Program-made: the position numbers and the translations under genes | The notes under the pieces: generated by a model | What the model was told of the DNA's origin: nothing | Seen by the model: the letters and a program-made list of their open reading frames with translations, nothing else | The model's database searches: none | NCBI GenBank assembly: GCA_947568835.1 | Contig: OX387604.1 | Coordinates: 11,499,076-11,563,075, forward strand | Source of the DNA: Protonemura montana | Taxonomy: Eukaryota > Arthropoda > Insecta > Plecoptera > Nemouridae | Direction: 5' to 3' | Length of the DNA: 64,000 nucleotides | Shown: piece by piece, positions 37,601 through 49,812 of the stretch | Numbering within the stretch: position 1 is the first letter of the stretch | Layout: every line of letters starts with the position of its first letter

Positions 37601-38128
37601 GTGAATAATAAGTAAAGCGAGTGTCACGATAAGCATCGGGTTATTGTATTAATATCAAACTGGCAGTCAGATAGGAGTGTAGTCTGAGACTGGAGACAGA
37701 GGAGTTTGAGAGCAGCATGCCTCGCGAGGGACAAGTTCCGCCTGTTGATAGTAGTGCCAGCAAATTCCTTGCTGAGCACGTAACGCATTCATTATGACAC
37801 GAAGACAAATGTTTTGGTTGGAATGAACCACGTCAACGGAGCAAATCTTGATGCACATTGAATAGAATACCAAGTTTCTAGTAGCTCCCATATGATGTAT
37901 GCTCTATATGAGGTGGTGTTTCGGATTGCGTTTGCTATAACACAACACGCCTAGTTATTGTTCCATGTAGTCAGAGTAATCAGAGAAATTATTGTTCGGT
38001 GTACTTACAGTCGTCTCGAAGTTCTCTTGGAACGTATTAGGTAAATGCCTGGCGACGGTTAGTCCTAGTAACGAGGCACACACTAGCACGCAACGGCGCG
38101 TCACTCTACACATGCTCGGCGACGGCAT
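31644..38128 (-). CDS. acid lipase (gastric/lysosomal triacylglycerol lipase family)
   Basis: Spliced gene; exons 38128-38009, 37417-37123, 35491-35377, 35096-34853, 32260-32033, 31802-31644, each with GT/AG borders and compatible phases (0, 1, 2, 0, 0). The joined frame gives 386 aa. The N terminus (MPSPSMCRV..VLVCASLLGLTVA) looks like a signal peptide. Next come the family's entry motif HGYPMEIHTLASEDGYLLTL, the oxyanion motif LQHG, the nucleophile elbow GHSMG, the acid motif GDSDPFTD and the histidine motif FSHLSFLW, so the Ser-Asp-His triad is complete. It should hydrolyse acylglycerols or cholesteryl esters in the gut lumen or lysosome. Family members usually have about 40-60 more residues in the cap between exon 4 (ends WKAFQ) and the next exon (starts TLLPILFG). 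A candidate missing exon lies near 32515-32680 but does not splice in phase. Start alternatives are 38128 and 38113. Confidence 0.85.
32515..32680 (-). other. possible missing lipase cap exon
   Basis: A minus-strand frame reads TSFYFIHLAINSEV..GEKI..GSCK..YADPVIKNMMRDCISI. It loosely resembles the cap segment of acid lipases, where two cysteines follow a loop after the FLP-type motif. The acceptor at 32683-32682 would enter in phase 1, whereas the preceding exon ends in phase 0, and no GT donor follows before the stop. It may be a decayed exon, a miscalled one, or chance. Confidence 0.25.
33290..33335. repeat. near-perfect hairpin, 19-bp arms
   Basis: Arms at 33290-33308 and 33317-33335 pair at 18 of 19 positions around an 8-nt CTAATAAA loop. 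It lies in the long lipase intron, about 50 bp before the minisatellite. Confidence 0.85.
33384..33738 (+). repeat. minisatellite with 137-bp higher-order period
   Basis: Monomers of about 46 bp start CTAATACCGAAAGGGCT and vary at the other end. Type A ends with TTCCGATGGCTAGG-like sequence, type B with AGAGTGTTATGTGATT. The order is A-A-B-A-A-B-A-A, and the B block recurs at 33507 and 33644, 137 bp apart. It lies in the long lipase intron. Confidence 0.85.
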
Positions 38129-39612
38129 CTGACACTGGCCACTTCCTCGTTCGAAGAACGCACGTTGCCGTCTAGCGGCGCTGCACCAAGTCAGCAGTCA
38201 GCGGTGTGGCACCTTGTGTCCATTAAAACGAAATTAAGATAAGTCGGCTAGAGGTGTTTCAATTCGAGTTCCTCGAGGAGTGAACCTGAATGCTAGCGCC
38301 AGCGCCAACATTTCCTCGGTCGGACCTCTGCAGGTCGCGTTGCTAACCGTCGCGTCCAGTAGCAGGACTCCGGAGATTGGTAGCTCGTTCGCCGGCGACA
38401 ACGACGACGGCGAACACAACACAGTACGATGAATCAGGCCATTGACGCTATGCTCAAGCTGACCCTGTTACACAGACTACACTACTGGAACACTGGAGGC
38501 AAGGCCGCATTTGTGTGTGCTCAGTAAAATCAACTTACAAGAAGTATTTTTACGAGGTCAAGGATTTAAAAAAGAATGTATGGAATGTTTTTTTATAAGG
38601 TAGTAAAACCGGTCTAGTTAAATTGTACAGTAAGGTACTGTGTATTGTTACGATGTCAACATTTAGAATGCATGAAACTACCTCTGGCAGCACTTCAGAA
38701 ATTACCAATTCAAAATATGAGCAAACACGGTTGCTTTCTCTGCACCTTTCGCTCTTCTCGTGCCATCTGAAGCAAGAAGCTACTGCCACGCTACGTTAGT
38801 GATGAGATAACAGGGTGCCGACGTCGACGCCGACGCCGAGGCCAGGAAACGGCGCCACTTCCTCGAAATATCCTCGCGCAAAAAGCGGCGTCGCCAGCAG
38901 GCTCCGAATTTGGAACTCGTGATACATAATTAAATGCGCCTGTGGAAGGTGGATAGTATTTGTTCTCTGGAAGGATGCTGATGTGGTGCTGTAGGCGCTG
39001 GATAGCGCGGGCGAGCCCTTGTAGCGAGAGCACTTGCGGTTATAAATCGTGAAAAGAAGTGGAAAAGAAGTGGAAGAGGTAGGACTCATTTTCACTCATG
39101 GGCGAGTCGCGCAGCGCCACGCCGTCTAATACAGCACGCAAATACTCTAAAAGCGTTGCCGCTTTCATGGCTGTCGAAAACGAAAGTATTCGTGTCTTGG
39201 TGGAGACTGAAGATCATTGGTATGCTCCCGCATAAAATTGTTTCCACCGAAATATTATCGAAAGCAAAAACAACAATGAGGCGATCCCTTTACGTAACAC
39301 ACACACACAATGATGAACGTGCACATTGAACTCCACTAGACTTTTGATCTGGTTACGCTCAGCTTCCATCATGACCACAACCCTGATCTTTCTCAAAGGT
39401 CATCTCAATCTAGTTTGTAAAATCCATTCAACAGTGTGTCTAGCAAGCAAATACCCATTATACAACACTAGCTTCCGAGATAAGAAACCAGGAATTTGTG
39501 AAAATGTGAAGCTCATTTTCTTCTACTAGTTCAGTTTCGTTTGAGAGTGTGTGTGTGCATGAAGGAGAGTAGAATCTATTAAAATTGCATCAGTATTTCA
39601 TTTGCCAAAGGC
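38129..39612. promoter_or_regulatory. shared upstream region of divergent lipase and UGT genes
   Basis: 1,484 bp separate the two start codons, which point away from each other, so both promoters must lie here unless untranslated exons sit elsewhere. The half next to the lipase is GC-richer. No TATA box is evident at either gene. The small frames inside lack motifs. Confidence 0.45.
39531..39536 (+). promoter_or_regulatory. possible UGT initiator (TCAGTT)
   Basis: TCAGTT fits the arthropod initiator consensus TCAKTY and lies 77 nt upstream of the UGT start codon. The match is short and could be chance. Confidence 0.25.
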
Positions 39613-42600
39613 ATGCGTCTTTTGATAGCCAGTGCATTTCTGTTCGCTTTAGTATGCATGCTCTGTGCCAACTCAAATGCAGCGCGGATCCTGGGCGTAT
39701 TCCCGGTGTCTTCGGTGAGTCACCAAATCGTGTACCGCGCCCTGATGAGGGCACTCCACGCGCGGGGCCACGACGTGGTTACCCTTACTACCAACCCAAC
39801 GGCCGGTCTCAACCTGAAGAACTTCACTGAAATCGATCTGTCGAGGGTTTACGAATACTGGAAGAAACGTTACGATTTTGCAGGGAAGAAAGATTTGAAA
39901 CCAAGTCCAGAAGAAATGATGGCCGATTTCATGGAATCTGCTAACGATATCTGCGAGATCGAACTGTCACACCCAGATGTCCAGAAACTAATATCTTCAA
40001 ACTCTACGCAAAACTTCGATTTGATTATGATGGAATGGGTAATCTTTCCGTGCATGTACGGTTTCGCACACACTTTCAACGTGCCGATGATCGGCGTAGT
40101 GTCGCACGGGGCATTCCTGACCGGGTACGACGCCGTTGGCAATCCAGCGCACCCTGCCTACTGCCCCGATGTCTTCCTCCCTTACACAGACCACTTGAGC
40201 TTCGCTGAGCGTCTTCATAGTACGTTATACAATATCTGGTATCGATACAAATGGCATTTCTACGTGCTACCGCGCCAAGACGCCATCGCAAGACGTCACT
40301 TTGGTGCTGCGATGCCTTACCTCGGTGACATCGAAAACAATGTCAGTATGGTATTTGTCAATAGTCACTTTACGCTCCATGTGCCTAGACCCAACGTACC
40401 GGCAGTCATCGAAATGGGCGGATTGCACATAAGAAGACCCCAGCCTCTGAGAAAGGTAACTATTATTTTGATTAGATCTAGCTTTACATGAAGAAAATAT
40501 TATATAATAGTTTATTTTTTTAAGATGGAATGCAATAAAAATGATTCTGAATTCAGTTAATAAACACACACACATGGAAAGTAATTTATATTAAATAAAT
40601 GACAATGCAACAATTAAAATAAAGGAATTAATAATGCTTATTACAGTGTGCCGGCGTGAAATTGAGTCAGTAGATTCAGATTAGGCCACTTTATCTGCCC
40701 GTGGGCTGACCTCAGTGACATCACTATTTTTCTTTCTTTTATCATCGTAAGATTCTCGGGTGTTTGTTGCATTTTTCAAAGTCCATGCGGCGGTCTGTAA
40801 AATGCGTATACGCTAGTCACGGTCCAACGGATCGTATCTTGTATCACTATTTCAGTGCAGCATGCAGAATCTACCTAGCTCGAACGTTAAAATTTTAATT
40901 ATAACAAAAATATGTAAAGCATATTTCAGAAGCTTACTCCTCGTTTGCGAATTTCATCCAAAATATTTTGTTAATAATGGCAATCAGGTTCCATTCCAAA
41001 GAAGAAAAAAAAAACTTCTTTTATATGCACGCTCTCTCTGCACAACTTTTACCTAACGAAGGAAACAAAATTCAAATTTTTATAATAGACTAAATGAAGA
41101 ATAAATCCACGAGTCCATAATTTAGAAATTTTAAATATTGTCGTTATTAAGATCGTGAAAACATAGCCAAATGAATACCAAAAATGATTCCCATGTTCAG
41201 CTTTTCACGAGCCTACATTTCTTGATATTGAATTTCAAATGCAAGAATGTTTTCTTCATTAGGCCCGCGGCATAAATTTTAATGTATAATATTAACTAGC
41301 GGTGTGGCTAAGAGATGGGGCAGCAAAAAGTCGACAAAGAACGTGTTTCGATGCTGGGATGGGAGGTTAAAACGAGCGAAATAATATTGCGTTCATTAAA
41401 ATCCAAGGATCATAGTTTCCGTTTGAGAACTGTAGCTCTAATGAATGCATACCCAAAATAGTTTATGAAACCTGTATAACACGATGGGTGTAGCCAACAC
41501 TACGGTTTTATTAGGATATCAGAACCACTAGTAAAAATGGCAGCTCTCCCAGTCGCTTAGCTACATTAACCCATAAGAAAGTATAGGCCAATGGGTCACG
41601 AAACCGCACGATCGTCCATTTTAACTAAGAGTTGTTATCCAAAAAAAAAAAAACTGGCATTAAATAATTCGCATCTGCTGTGCGAAGAAAAGATTGAACT
41701 TTGCAACCTTAGAAACATATGGGGAAAATGAAAGCGAGGAAAGGCCAAACTAAATAATGCACGACTATATTCTGACTTAATGTCGACCTCTGTTCTCAGG
41801 ATCTCGAAGAATGGCTACAAGGATCTCCCGAAGGAGTCATCTACTTCAGTCTAGGCTCAAACGTGCGCAGTGACCGTATGCCCGAGCATAAACGTCAAAT
41901 GTTTCTGGACGCATTCTCCGAATTGAAACTACGAGTCTTATGGAAATGGGAATCAGACACCCTGCCAGGGCAGCCGAAGAACGTGAAGCTTGGCAAGTGG
42001 TTACCACAGCAAGACATTCTTGGTGAGTCATACACAGCCCCCGCCCACCTCTTTATGCACTCTGTAATGCACTTTTCGCTTGCTTCCAGTTCCAGCGAGA
42101 CTGAAACGTCATTATTCTCCTGTCCAGGGTATTTTAGCGCCAGTCGCTGCCCATCGCTTAATCAACGTTGAAAAATCGCATTCCTCTACACAATTATTTA
42201 GCCAGACAAATACTGCGCTAAATACGACTTGTAACTCATTATGAAAGCATAGAAATAGTTTGTTTCTTCTTTTAAATCCGGTACTGTAAAGGATATGCAT
42301 TAGGATATTGACCTAATCCTTAATTATGCAACTTGCCGACAAAGATAAATTTCTGCGTTGACCATTATCGAAAGGGTTAGCGGCTTATTTATTAACAATG
42401 TGCAAGTATCATCCTATGCCCTTAAGGCAAAATAACTCCTCACCAGTCTATTTCATTGAAAATCGATCGGCATTCAGACTCTTTGCAGCTCGGCTAGGTT
42501 AATTGTGCATAATTTACAACATGTCTCTGTGCTTGGTCCAGCACACCCGAAGATTCGGGTGTTTATCACCCAAGGGGGGCTCCAGAGCACCGAAGAGGCT

Positions 42601-44103
42601 GCACATGCTGGGGTGCCCATGGTTGGGATGCCCTTCATGGCAGACCAAGGACTCAATGTCAGGAAAATGGTGGCTGCTGGCGTCAGTGTACACCTCGACT
42701 TTCCAACCCTCACCAAACAAGCCATCTTAGACGCTCTCAAGAAAGTGCTTTCAGATGACAGGTAACGACATTTTACTTGCTATTACTCTCAACAAATAGT
42801 CAGAAAATCGGCCATGTAATGTTTAGAGACAAGATGTATGTCCATGCTGTAAAATGCGATAATGAGGACAATGATAACATATAGCGATAAAATTATACAT
42901 TCATAGAGCCTTTATGAAAACAGTCGCGTCGAAAGTAAACAGCGTAATGATGTTTTCTCGCTGTACTAAACAATACGAAAAATTCATCCCTATAAATGAT
43001 GAGACCGCAACAGGTGCAAGAAAAGATAACATAGAAATGGTGGATGTTACAATGAATCCATTCTTTGCTAAAATATCTTTAAGATAATAAAGCTCAGCTT
43101 ACATTCCAGGAAATAGAAGAAAATCGAGGCATACATTTAAAAAATATTTGTTATCATAGGAGTTTCTAACTACAGTAAACAACATGCAGTATAAAATGGC
43201 ATTTGAGAAGTAGCAAAGTTTGGATTTGAAGGGTAGTGATATAATACCAGTTGATGTGATGGATGTATTTTGTTGAATGCTGGTTTGTGAAAATACCATG
43301 ACATTCTTTATAATAGATGACACCCACATTTCAAGACGACTTTTTCCCCTACAGAGAGCAAATACTTGAAGCAAAAATGTATCATTAAAATGTTTGTGTG
43401 CTGTGATATGGAACATAAAAATTTGAAAACTTCTGGCATTATTAAGAAGTTAAAATAAATTGCGGATATTCAGTAAATATCGAGTTAATAAAAAGGAAAA
43501 TGAAAACATGCAAGATAGTAAAAGAAATACAGTAAAAAAAATCAATTTGGAATTGTATAATATTAATGTATGTGTTCAGAATTAATTATTTCGGAAAACA
43601 TTTTCTACCGCTACCGGAAAATGGAGACATCACAGTTAGCCTACTTCTGGTCTGCTTAAGAAAATTAATTAAAACAAATCTGAACGCATTAATTAATAAA
43701 ATTAGATCTTAAACTACAAGTAAACACTAATTACAGATAAGAAATCAGAATAAATTAGTTTCTCCACGCGCTATAACCCGAGCATCTAGTCACACAGTAT
43801 GATTCTTCTTTCCGTTTTAGTTATCGCAAGAACATGAAGGTGTTGTCACGGTTGGTCAAAGACCAACCGGAGACATCACTCGAGCGTGCTGTCTGGTGGA
43901 CAGAATATGTACTACGACACAACGGAGCTCGTCACCTCCGTAGCGCTGCAGTCGACATGCCATGGTACCAATACCTACTACTAGACGTAATCGCAGCGCT
44001 AGCAGCGGCTCTCGGCACAATATTATGGGCCGTTTGGTTCCTACTGTCATTCATTTACAGGCTAGTTGTGCCAAAACCACTGTGTCGCGTCAAAAGAGAT
44101 TAA
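39613..44103 (+). CDS. UDP-glycosyltransferase (UGT)
   Basis: Four exons: 39613-40455, 41800-42022, 42542-42761, 43821-44103. GT/AG borders and phases 0, 1, 2 agree, giving 522 aa, the usual UGT length. Residues 1-23 are a signal peptide. FPVSSVSHQ carries the expected catalytic His37. The C-terminal sugar-donor domain holds the UGT signature running from WLPQQDILAHPK (joined across exons 2-3) through VFITQGGLQSTEEAAHAGVP to MPFMADQ. A membrane helix (about 478-503, DVIAALAAALGTILWAVWFL) and a short basic tail ending RVKRD suggest an ER type I membrane enzyme facing the lumen. It would transfer sugar from a UDP-sugar to small lipophilic compounds, in detoxification or hormone and pigment conjugation. 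The substrate cannot be told. The QGGLQST spelling is common in insect UGTs. No damage is seen. Confidence 0.93.
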
Positions 44104-44121
44104 TTAAAGTTCTGAAACTAG

Positions 44122-44127
44122 AATAAA
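44122..44127 (+). terminator. UGT poly(A) signal AATAAA
   Basis: AATAAA 19 nt after the UGT stop codon, with a second overlapping copy just downstream. Confidence 0.55.
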
Positions 44128-47027
44128 TAAATATACAAAATAACTTTTAAAGAGTTCGTTAGAAGATAAGAAATATTTGTATTACTAATACATCTCATTC
44201 ACGTCTAAATATTTTTGTAAGTTACATTAATGTTTTCTGATAAGTAATAAATAAATATAATTAGGTATCTTGATTGATTAGCTCTTTGTTTATAAGCTAA
44301 ATAATTGTTACTGTTTGCATATTAAACCAAACGTTAATATAAATATGTTTAAGAACTGTCTTTTTCCTATGGAACGACTGTCAGTGTGATATTACCACGA
44401 ATGGATGCTGCAAATTTCACCAAACAATCACAGCTGTAACGCGAGATCAGCACACGCGAATGTTACACAGAGAAAGCAAACATGACGAGTAACACACAAT
44501 TCCCGATTCACTGATTTCGCTAAACGCAATTTGTCTGTAAAGCAGCAACCAATTGATATAACAAGATTGATTCTAAGAAACCACAGTACATGTATGTTCC
44601 ATTTTCTTACTCCAGAGAAAATCTCCCATGTCTCAAGCAATACAAACTTTATTTTTATAATCATCACGTGATCAGAAACATTGCAAGTGCTAATATAATT
44701 ACTGTCAATTAATTTATCGCCACAAGAGGTCGAATCCAATGATGTGAACATTTTTCAATTATTTAATGAATCGAATGTGAATAAATGTTGTCTTGAAAAT
44801 AAAACGGTTACTGAAAGTTTGATTGAATGCTATTTGGTTCCTAGTATCAAATCGATTAAACGCATAGAGAAATGAATTAAGCGTATTCAGTCTTGACCTT
44901 ACATTCTAGTGCAATGCTCTCAACACCCTATAAAGTATGTCTATATGTACAGTATACCCACGTTAAATATAACTACATTCAAAGTTGGTTTAGTTCGCAT
45001 TGTATAATTGATAGCGATTTAAGTTCCACAAGTTATGTTTGAACGTTACTACCCCTGTGAGGTAGGCCATCCGCGAACCCGTTCCACGCTGCGAGGGCAA
45101 ACTTAACTCAAGATTCTCACATTTTTTTGCAGTTAGCGTCACATACATAAGTAACTGGTGTTTCTTTTTACTTCTGCCAAATTACTGCCAAAATTGTGCA
45201 CAATTCTGCTTCTGTTAATACTGCTACAAAAAAAAAACTATAATGTGGTTATACCAATACTTCTGCAACTGCTCCAAACTTAAAGATTTTTGTCACGAAA
45301 TGGGTGAGGATTGGGAGGGATTGTTACTACTGCAACTTCGATTAGAAAATTACTGCTAAAATGTAATGTTTACATAAAACTCTATGAAACTACTTCGTCA
45401 AAAACGCTATGAAGATTTACTGCTTTAGCAACGCTTTCACGATTATTGTCAAGAAAAACAAAAGAAACTACAACTACGACTTCTGGTATCTTTATATAAG
45501 GTGACGGAAAACCACGGAAACGGCAAGAAAATCAAAACAAACTAGCAAGGCATTGTTCAAATACACCTTCACCTTTTGCTAAGTACACTTAAGAAGAATA
45601 GCAGAAAACGTAAAACAAGCACCAAAGTATTTTTTCTTGTCTTCATTTAAAAAACCTCAAATCTAGCAGTTTTTTAAATATTGACCGAGCTAAACTGGGA
45701 TCATTCGAGTCAATAAAACGTAAGTGAAGATATTACTGACATAAAATTGCACCTTCTTCATTCGAGAATATCCTCAAAACGTTCTTGGTATGACTATTAA
45801 CATAAAATCGCTACCCCCCTTACCCAAAATGAGTGGGTACTTGCCACTTGCTCCTGCTCGCGAGGAGAATATAGCAAAAGATGTGCCACAACGAGCCAGA
45901 GGGAGGGCGAAATGGATTAAACTCCAGTCCATTCTCCTCCTATTGTCTCTGCATGATTTAATTAACTGATATATTATTGGCACAGTATATTACCAAGCAC
46001 ATTGTTTTATTTGGGCAGTCAATCCATAAATCCACTTATCTTCTTGCTTTATAAGTAACAACAGTCTCCATCTGAAGTACCTTTATGTGGTATTATTATG
46101 TGGTACCATGTAGTATTGATCCGTTCCTATCTTCGTCGTACTTTAAAAATGTGTTTTAAGTTGGACATAGAAAGCAAGCTTTATTTCATTTTGGTACGCG
46201 CTCGCCTAGACATTTGTTCGATAAAATATTGTTTTAATTATTGATTTAAACTTTAAAAAGGAAATCACGTCATCTCAAAGTTTCGCTCTTCTAGCGCCTA
46301 CGTAACCGCGAAAACTTACGTGGTATTTCTTTCGTCGATAACACAAAAAAAAAAATAATAAAATATTCTTACCAACTGTAATTTGAATTAGTGTGCAAAA
46401 AATAAGTACCTTGACAAAATGACGCCAATAAAAAAAATGATCGAGCAAAGTGTCCAACACGCCTCCACCTTGGCAGGTCCTAGGTTTGAGCCTGTCGAAA
46501 ACCTATAATCGACACTTTTTTCACGATTTTTCTGGATCAGGAAGCATCGTACTCTTTTTCTATGTATCGCTTTTTCTGTTTACGCTCAATTTCTGTAAGT
46601 CGTTTTCTATTATCAGAAAAAACAACTCGTGATAATGAGATGATTATATTTGCCATTGCTTACACGTGAACATCCATTGTCATTGAATACAAATAAATAT
46701 TATTTTTCTCGGTTTTCAGAATTCAATCAAATTGATTCGCAATGCCTGCTTGGTACCTGTCGAAAGTAAAATATTCTTTCAACTTAGTTGCATAGAGGGC
46801 TGTCATTAGACGATATACGATTTCTTTTTGTGTTATATAATGGTCTGTGTGTTGCTTTGTGTGCTTATGCTTATGCCTATTCTAATGCTTAGGGATCTGC
46901 ATGCTCCAATTAGGGAGATAGGAGTTATCAACAAGGCTGATTTTCCGAGAAAAACTTTTGAAGTTGTCGGAAATCCTTTTGGTTAAAGGGATAGACCGGA
47001 ACGAAGGTAACAAAATACAGTCACCTG

Positions 47028-47050
47028 ACACACACACACACACACACACA
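47028..47050 (+). repeat. (CA)n microsatellite
   Basis: About 11 CA units. Confidence 0.95.
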
Positions 47051-48665
47051 AGCATTCGTAATATATATATAAACATATCAAAAAGTGTATACATTTATAT
47101 AAATAATGAACGAAGGGTGGTTGTGTGGAAAAAGGTCATAATAATATAACGAACCTAAGCGAGATGATGTTTTAAATATTTGATATCATTGGTGTGAATA
47201 TTCGTGTCATTGTGAACGTACCCGTGTAAAACGGTTGAATTGGATATGTTTTATATTTCGTCTCATGTTTTGCTGTAACTAACTAGTAAATGAGACTAAA
47301 AATAGATTGTGGAATGTAGACAAACTCAACTATACCAGTTGCGATGCTAACACCGGAATGCTTGTGGCAATAAAGTATCTAACTAAATGAATTATCAAAA
47401 TGTAAAATAGACCAATTATTGACATTTTATGTCATTATAATCTACGCATGACGGAAAATCATGGAAAATATTTCTCTATTACGCATTTTGATGGCACGAG
47501 GGGGAAAATACCTTTCCATGAAAAATAAATTCCACGATTACCTGATCGTTCATATTCGAAAAAAATTGCTTGCCGCAGTAAAGTTTCGCACTACGTTTAA
47601 ATTATTTTTCCAGAACAGCATGTTTACAATATTCTGCATAAATAAATGTCATTAATATTTCTTTGAACGGGTAGAAAGTAATTAAAATCTTAGTGGTGCG
47701 CGCATTTGCTTATTCTCGTATTTGATTTTCTTTTCTCTTCCTTTTCCTTTTCCTAAACAAAAAATAAATAAAACAACGAAAACCAACATTTGACTTCTGT
47801 GCTTGGTAAATGAGCGAAGATCATCTCATGCTTGTGACTTGGAACGTCTTACCCAAGTCTTACCTAATACCATTGAGACTCGACATTCGAAACGTCATCT
47901 CTCCTGTATCTCGAAACTATCGCTACGCGAAACTTGCACAACCGAAATACAATTTCCACTTTTCTCTTTCTTTTGCCACCTTACGTTTGATAGGAAACTC
48001 GATTGAAAATTCACACATTCAACTGGATCATACTCAAAAGTTGGTCCTAACTGCGCTCCAATAGTGCTCCACACTATACTCCAGCTCACAAATCTCTTCG
48101 CTGGATATGTAATATGATAAGGAATGGGCTCTTTGGCTATTAAAAAGTAACGACTACAGAGCCCAACTAGTCTGAAATAACGATTACTTGGATAAAAAAT
48201 GCTTCCCTCGCATAAAATAAAAAAAATAAAAATAAACATTTTGATGGAAACTTAGCTGATTTAGTAAAACATTCCGATTTTACCAAAAAGAAATCTGGAA
48301 AGAAAATGAGTATTTTTTCTTTTTTTCTGTAAAATCTCCAAATGACGTTAGACATAGGACCAGAGCGAGGAAATTATGAAAATACGTCAAATTTACGGTA
48401 TTTAGATTGAACAACACTTTTTTTTTCGAAAACGCAGGAGTTTAAACTGAGCGCACAAAATAGTACACAGAAAGGGTCATGACAATTTTAGAAGTAATTT
48501 AATCAGTAGAGAGAGAAGAAAAATTACACATAAACTCACTTACACAAACGCAGAAAATTGCTCTTTTGGGAGTGAAACTGAAGATTTCGCTACGCTCGCA
48601 CGTATCAATAACATTTTCGAGTGCGTAGTACTAAAATTTTCTTAACTTCTAGATAAAATGGGAGT

Positions 48666-48740
48666 TATATTAATTATCATGGCAACAACCAATCACATGC
48701 GGTGAAAGTCAGCTGTTTCTGTGAGCTAAGAGTTTATGAA
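48666..48740 (-). mobile_element. core of second MITE copy
   Basis: The reverse complement matches the middle of the MITE at 6385-6511 over about 65 bp at roughly 80 percent identity. Shared pieces include AGCTCACAGAAA, GACTTTCACC and TGTGATTGGTTGT. The terminal inverted repeats are not recognisable here, so this is an older or truncated copy. Confidence 0.55.
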
Positions 48741-49629
48741 TTAAAAAATATTGCAATACCGGTTCTATGCCAAAGAAGATCTCAATCGTGACTCGTGAAA
48801 ATTGCCTATGGGGTCGATGTTTTAAAGAGGGCCGGGGCGCATAAAATTAGAGAAAATCAAAGAAGAGCAGACATCGACCACACGAACAAAGGAAAGTTTT
48901 GCTGAACGTAAAGCCACTTCCAATCCCCAAAAAAACATAATAACTTGCACAATGTTTAAAAAAATACAAGGAAAATATGTCAAAGTCTCCAAGATTTATT
49001 AACAATCACTCCAAAATTAATTGACGCCAACTATCAATGTTTTCGTAATGACCCGCTTGCCTCGATTATTGGAGTTCTTGTTCTTAAAGTAAGTATCAAT
49101 CATTTGCCGTTTTTCATATAGCACCCAGCAAGGCTGTGATCCGAATTTCACCGTCAACCGTCAACAGCCAACCATCAACTGTTACAGAGCAAACATACAT
49201 GTATGTATCCTTACGTATGAAAAGCTCACTAAACTGTCGGTGTTTGGTTAAGCTTGGTTGTGCTTCAGACAATTGCTAACATCAAGATTGAAAATGACAT
49301 CTTGGCGCTAACAGAAAACAAATTTAATCTCTAGATGTCACTGTTCATTTTTTTTTTATCGTGCAAAGTAACTGGAATCCAAGGTGGCGAAGTGTGACTG
49401 TGTCGCGATCCCAGGCTGCTAAAGCAACTCTGAGATAATTTGATGTTTTTTGTGTTGTCGAGGTAGTATGCTTCCATAAGCTCCAGAATGCACGACTCTG
49501 CATTTAAACATATTACCAAATGATTTTAGTCGCTCAGTCTTCCAAAGCAAACTGAAGAAGAATATTATCGTTTAATTTTATATTTTTAATCAAATTCTTG
49601 AGCAACACTGTTAACCTAACATCTTCTCG
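48741..49629. other. gene-free stretch
   Basis: AT-rich with no supported feature. Confidence 0.45.
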
Positions 49630-49784
49630 CTGAGCTGAGCAACCTTGTGACAGCATGGATTTGTGGAGAAATCATGTTGTTCGAATAGTACCGTCCATCG
49701 GAAGGGACGGTTTAGTTAAGTTTTAGGATATTTTAGGTTAGGTTCATCATCAGCCTCATCATCACCCAGCCATTCGCCAACGCC
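49630..49784 (+). repeat. 5S-SINE family, truncated at both ends
   Basis: Shares TGACAGCATGGATTTGTG and TTAGGTTAGGTTCATCATCA with the other copies, and TCATGTTGTTCGAATA with copy 1. It lacks the 5S head, and its 3' tail is replaced at 49785 by a perfect palindrome. Confidence 0.65.
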
Positions 49785-49812
49785 ACTAGCCTATTCACGT
49801 GAATAGGCTAGT
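49785..49812. repeat. perfect 28-bp palindrome
   Basis: ACTAGCCTATTCAC is followed directly by its reverse complement GTGAATAGGCTAGT with no spacer. It sits exactly where the SINE similarity ends. Confidence 0.95.

Larger units (their letters stand above)
44104..48665. other. gene-free stretch
   Basis: No supported gene. A CA microsatellite lies at 47028-47050. Frames are short and motif-free. Confidence 0.5.

Noticed and set aside
46450-46500. Possible tRNA or tRNA-derived SINE (CTTGGCAGGTCCTAGGTTTGA region)
   Set aside because: A B-box-like piece is visible, but no acceptor or anticodon stem can be drawn and no other copy is present.
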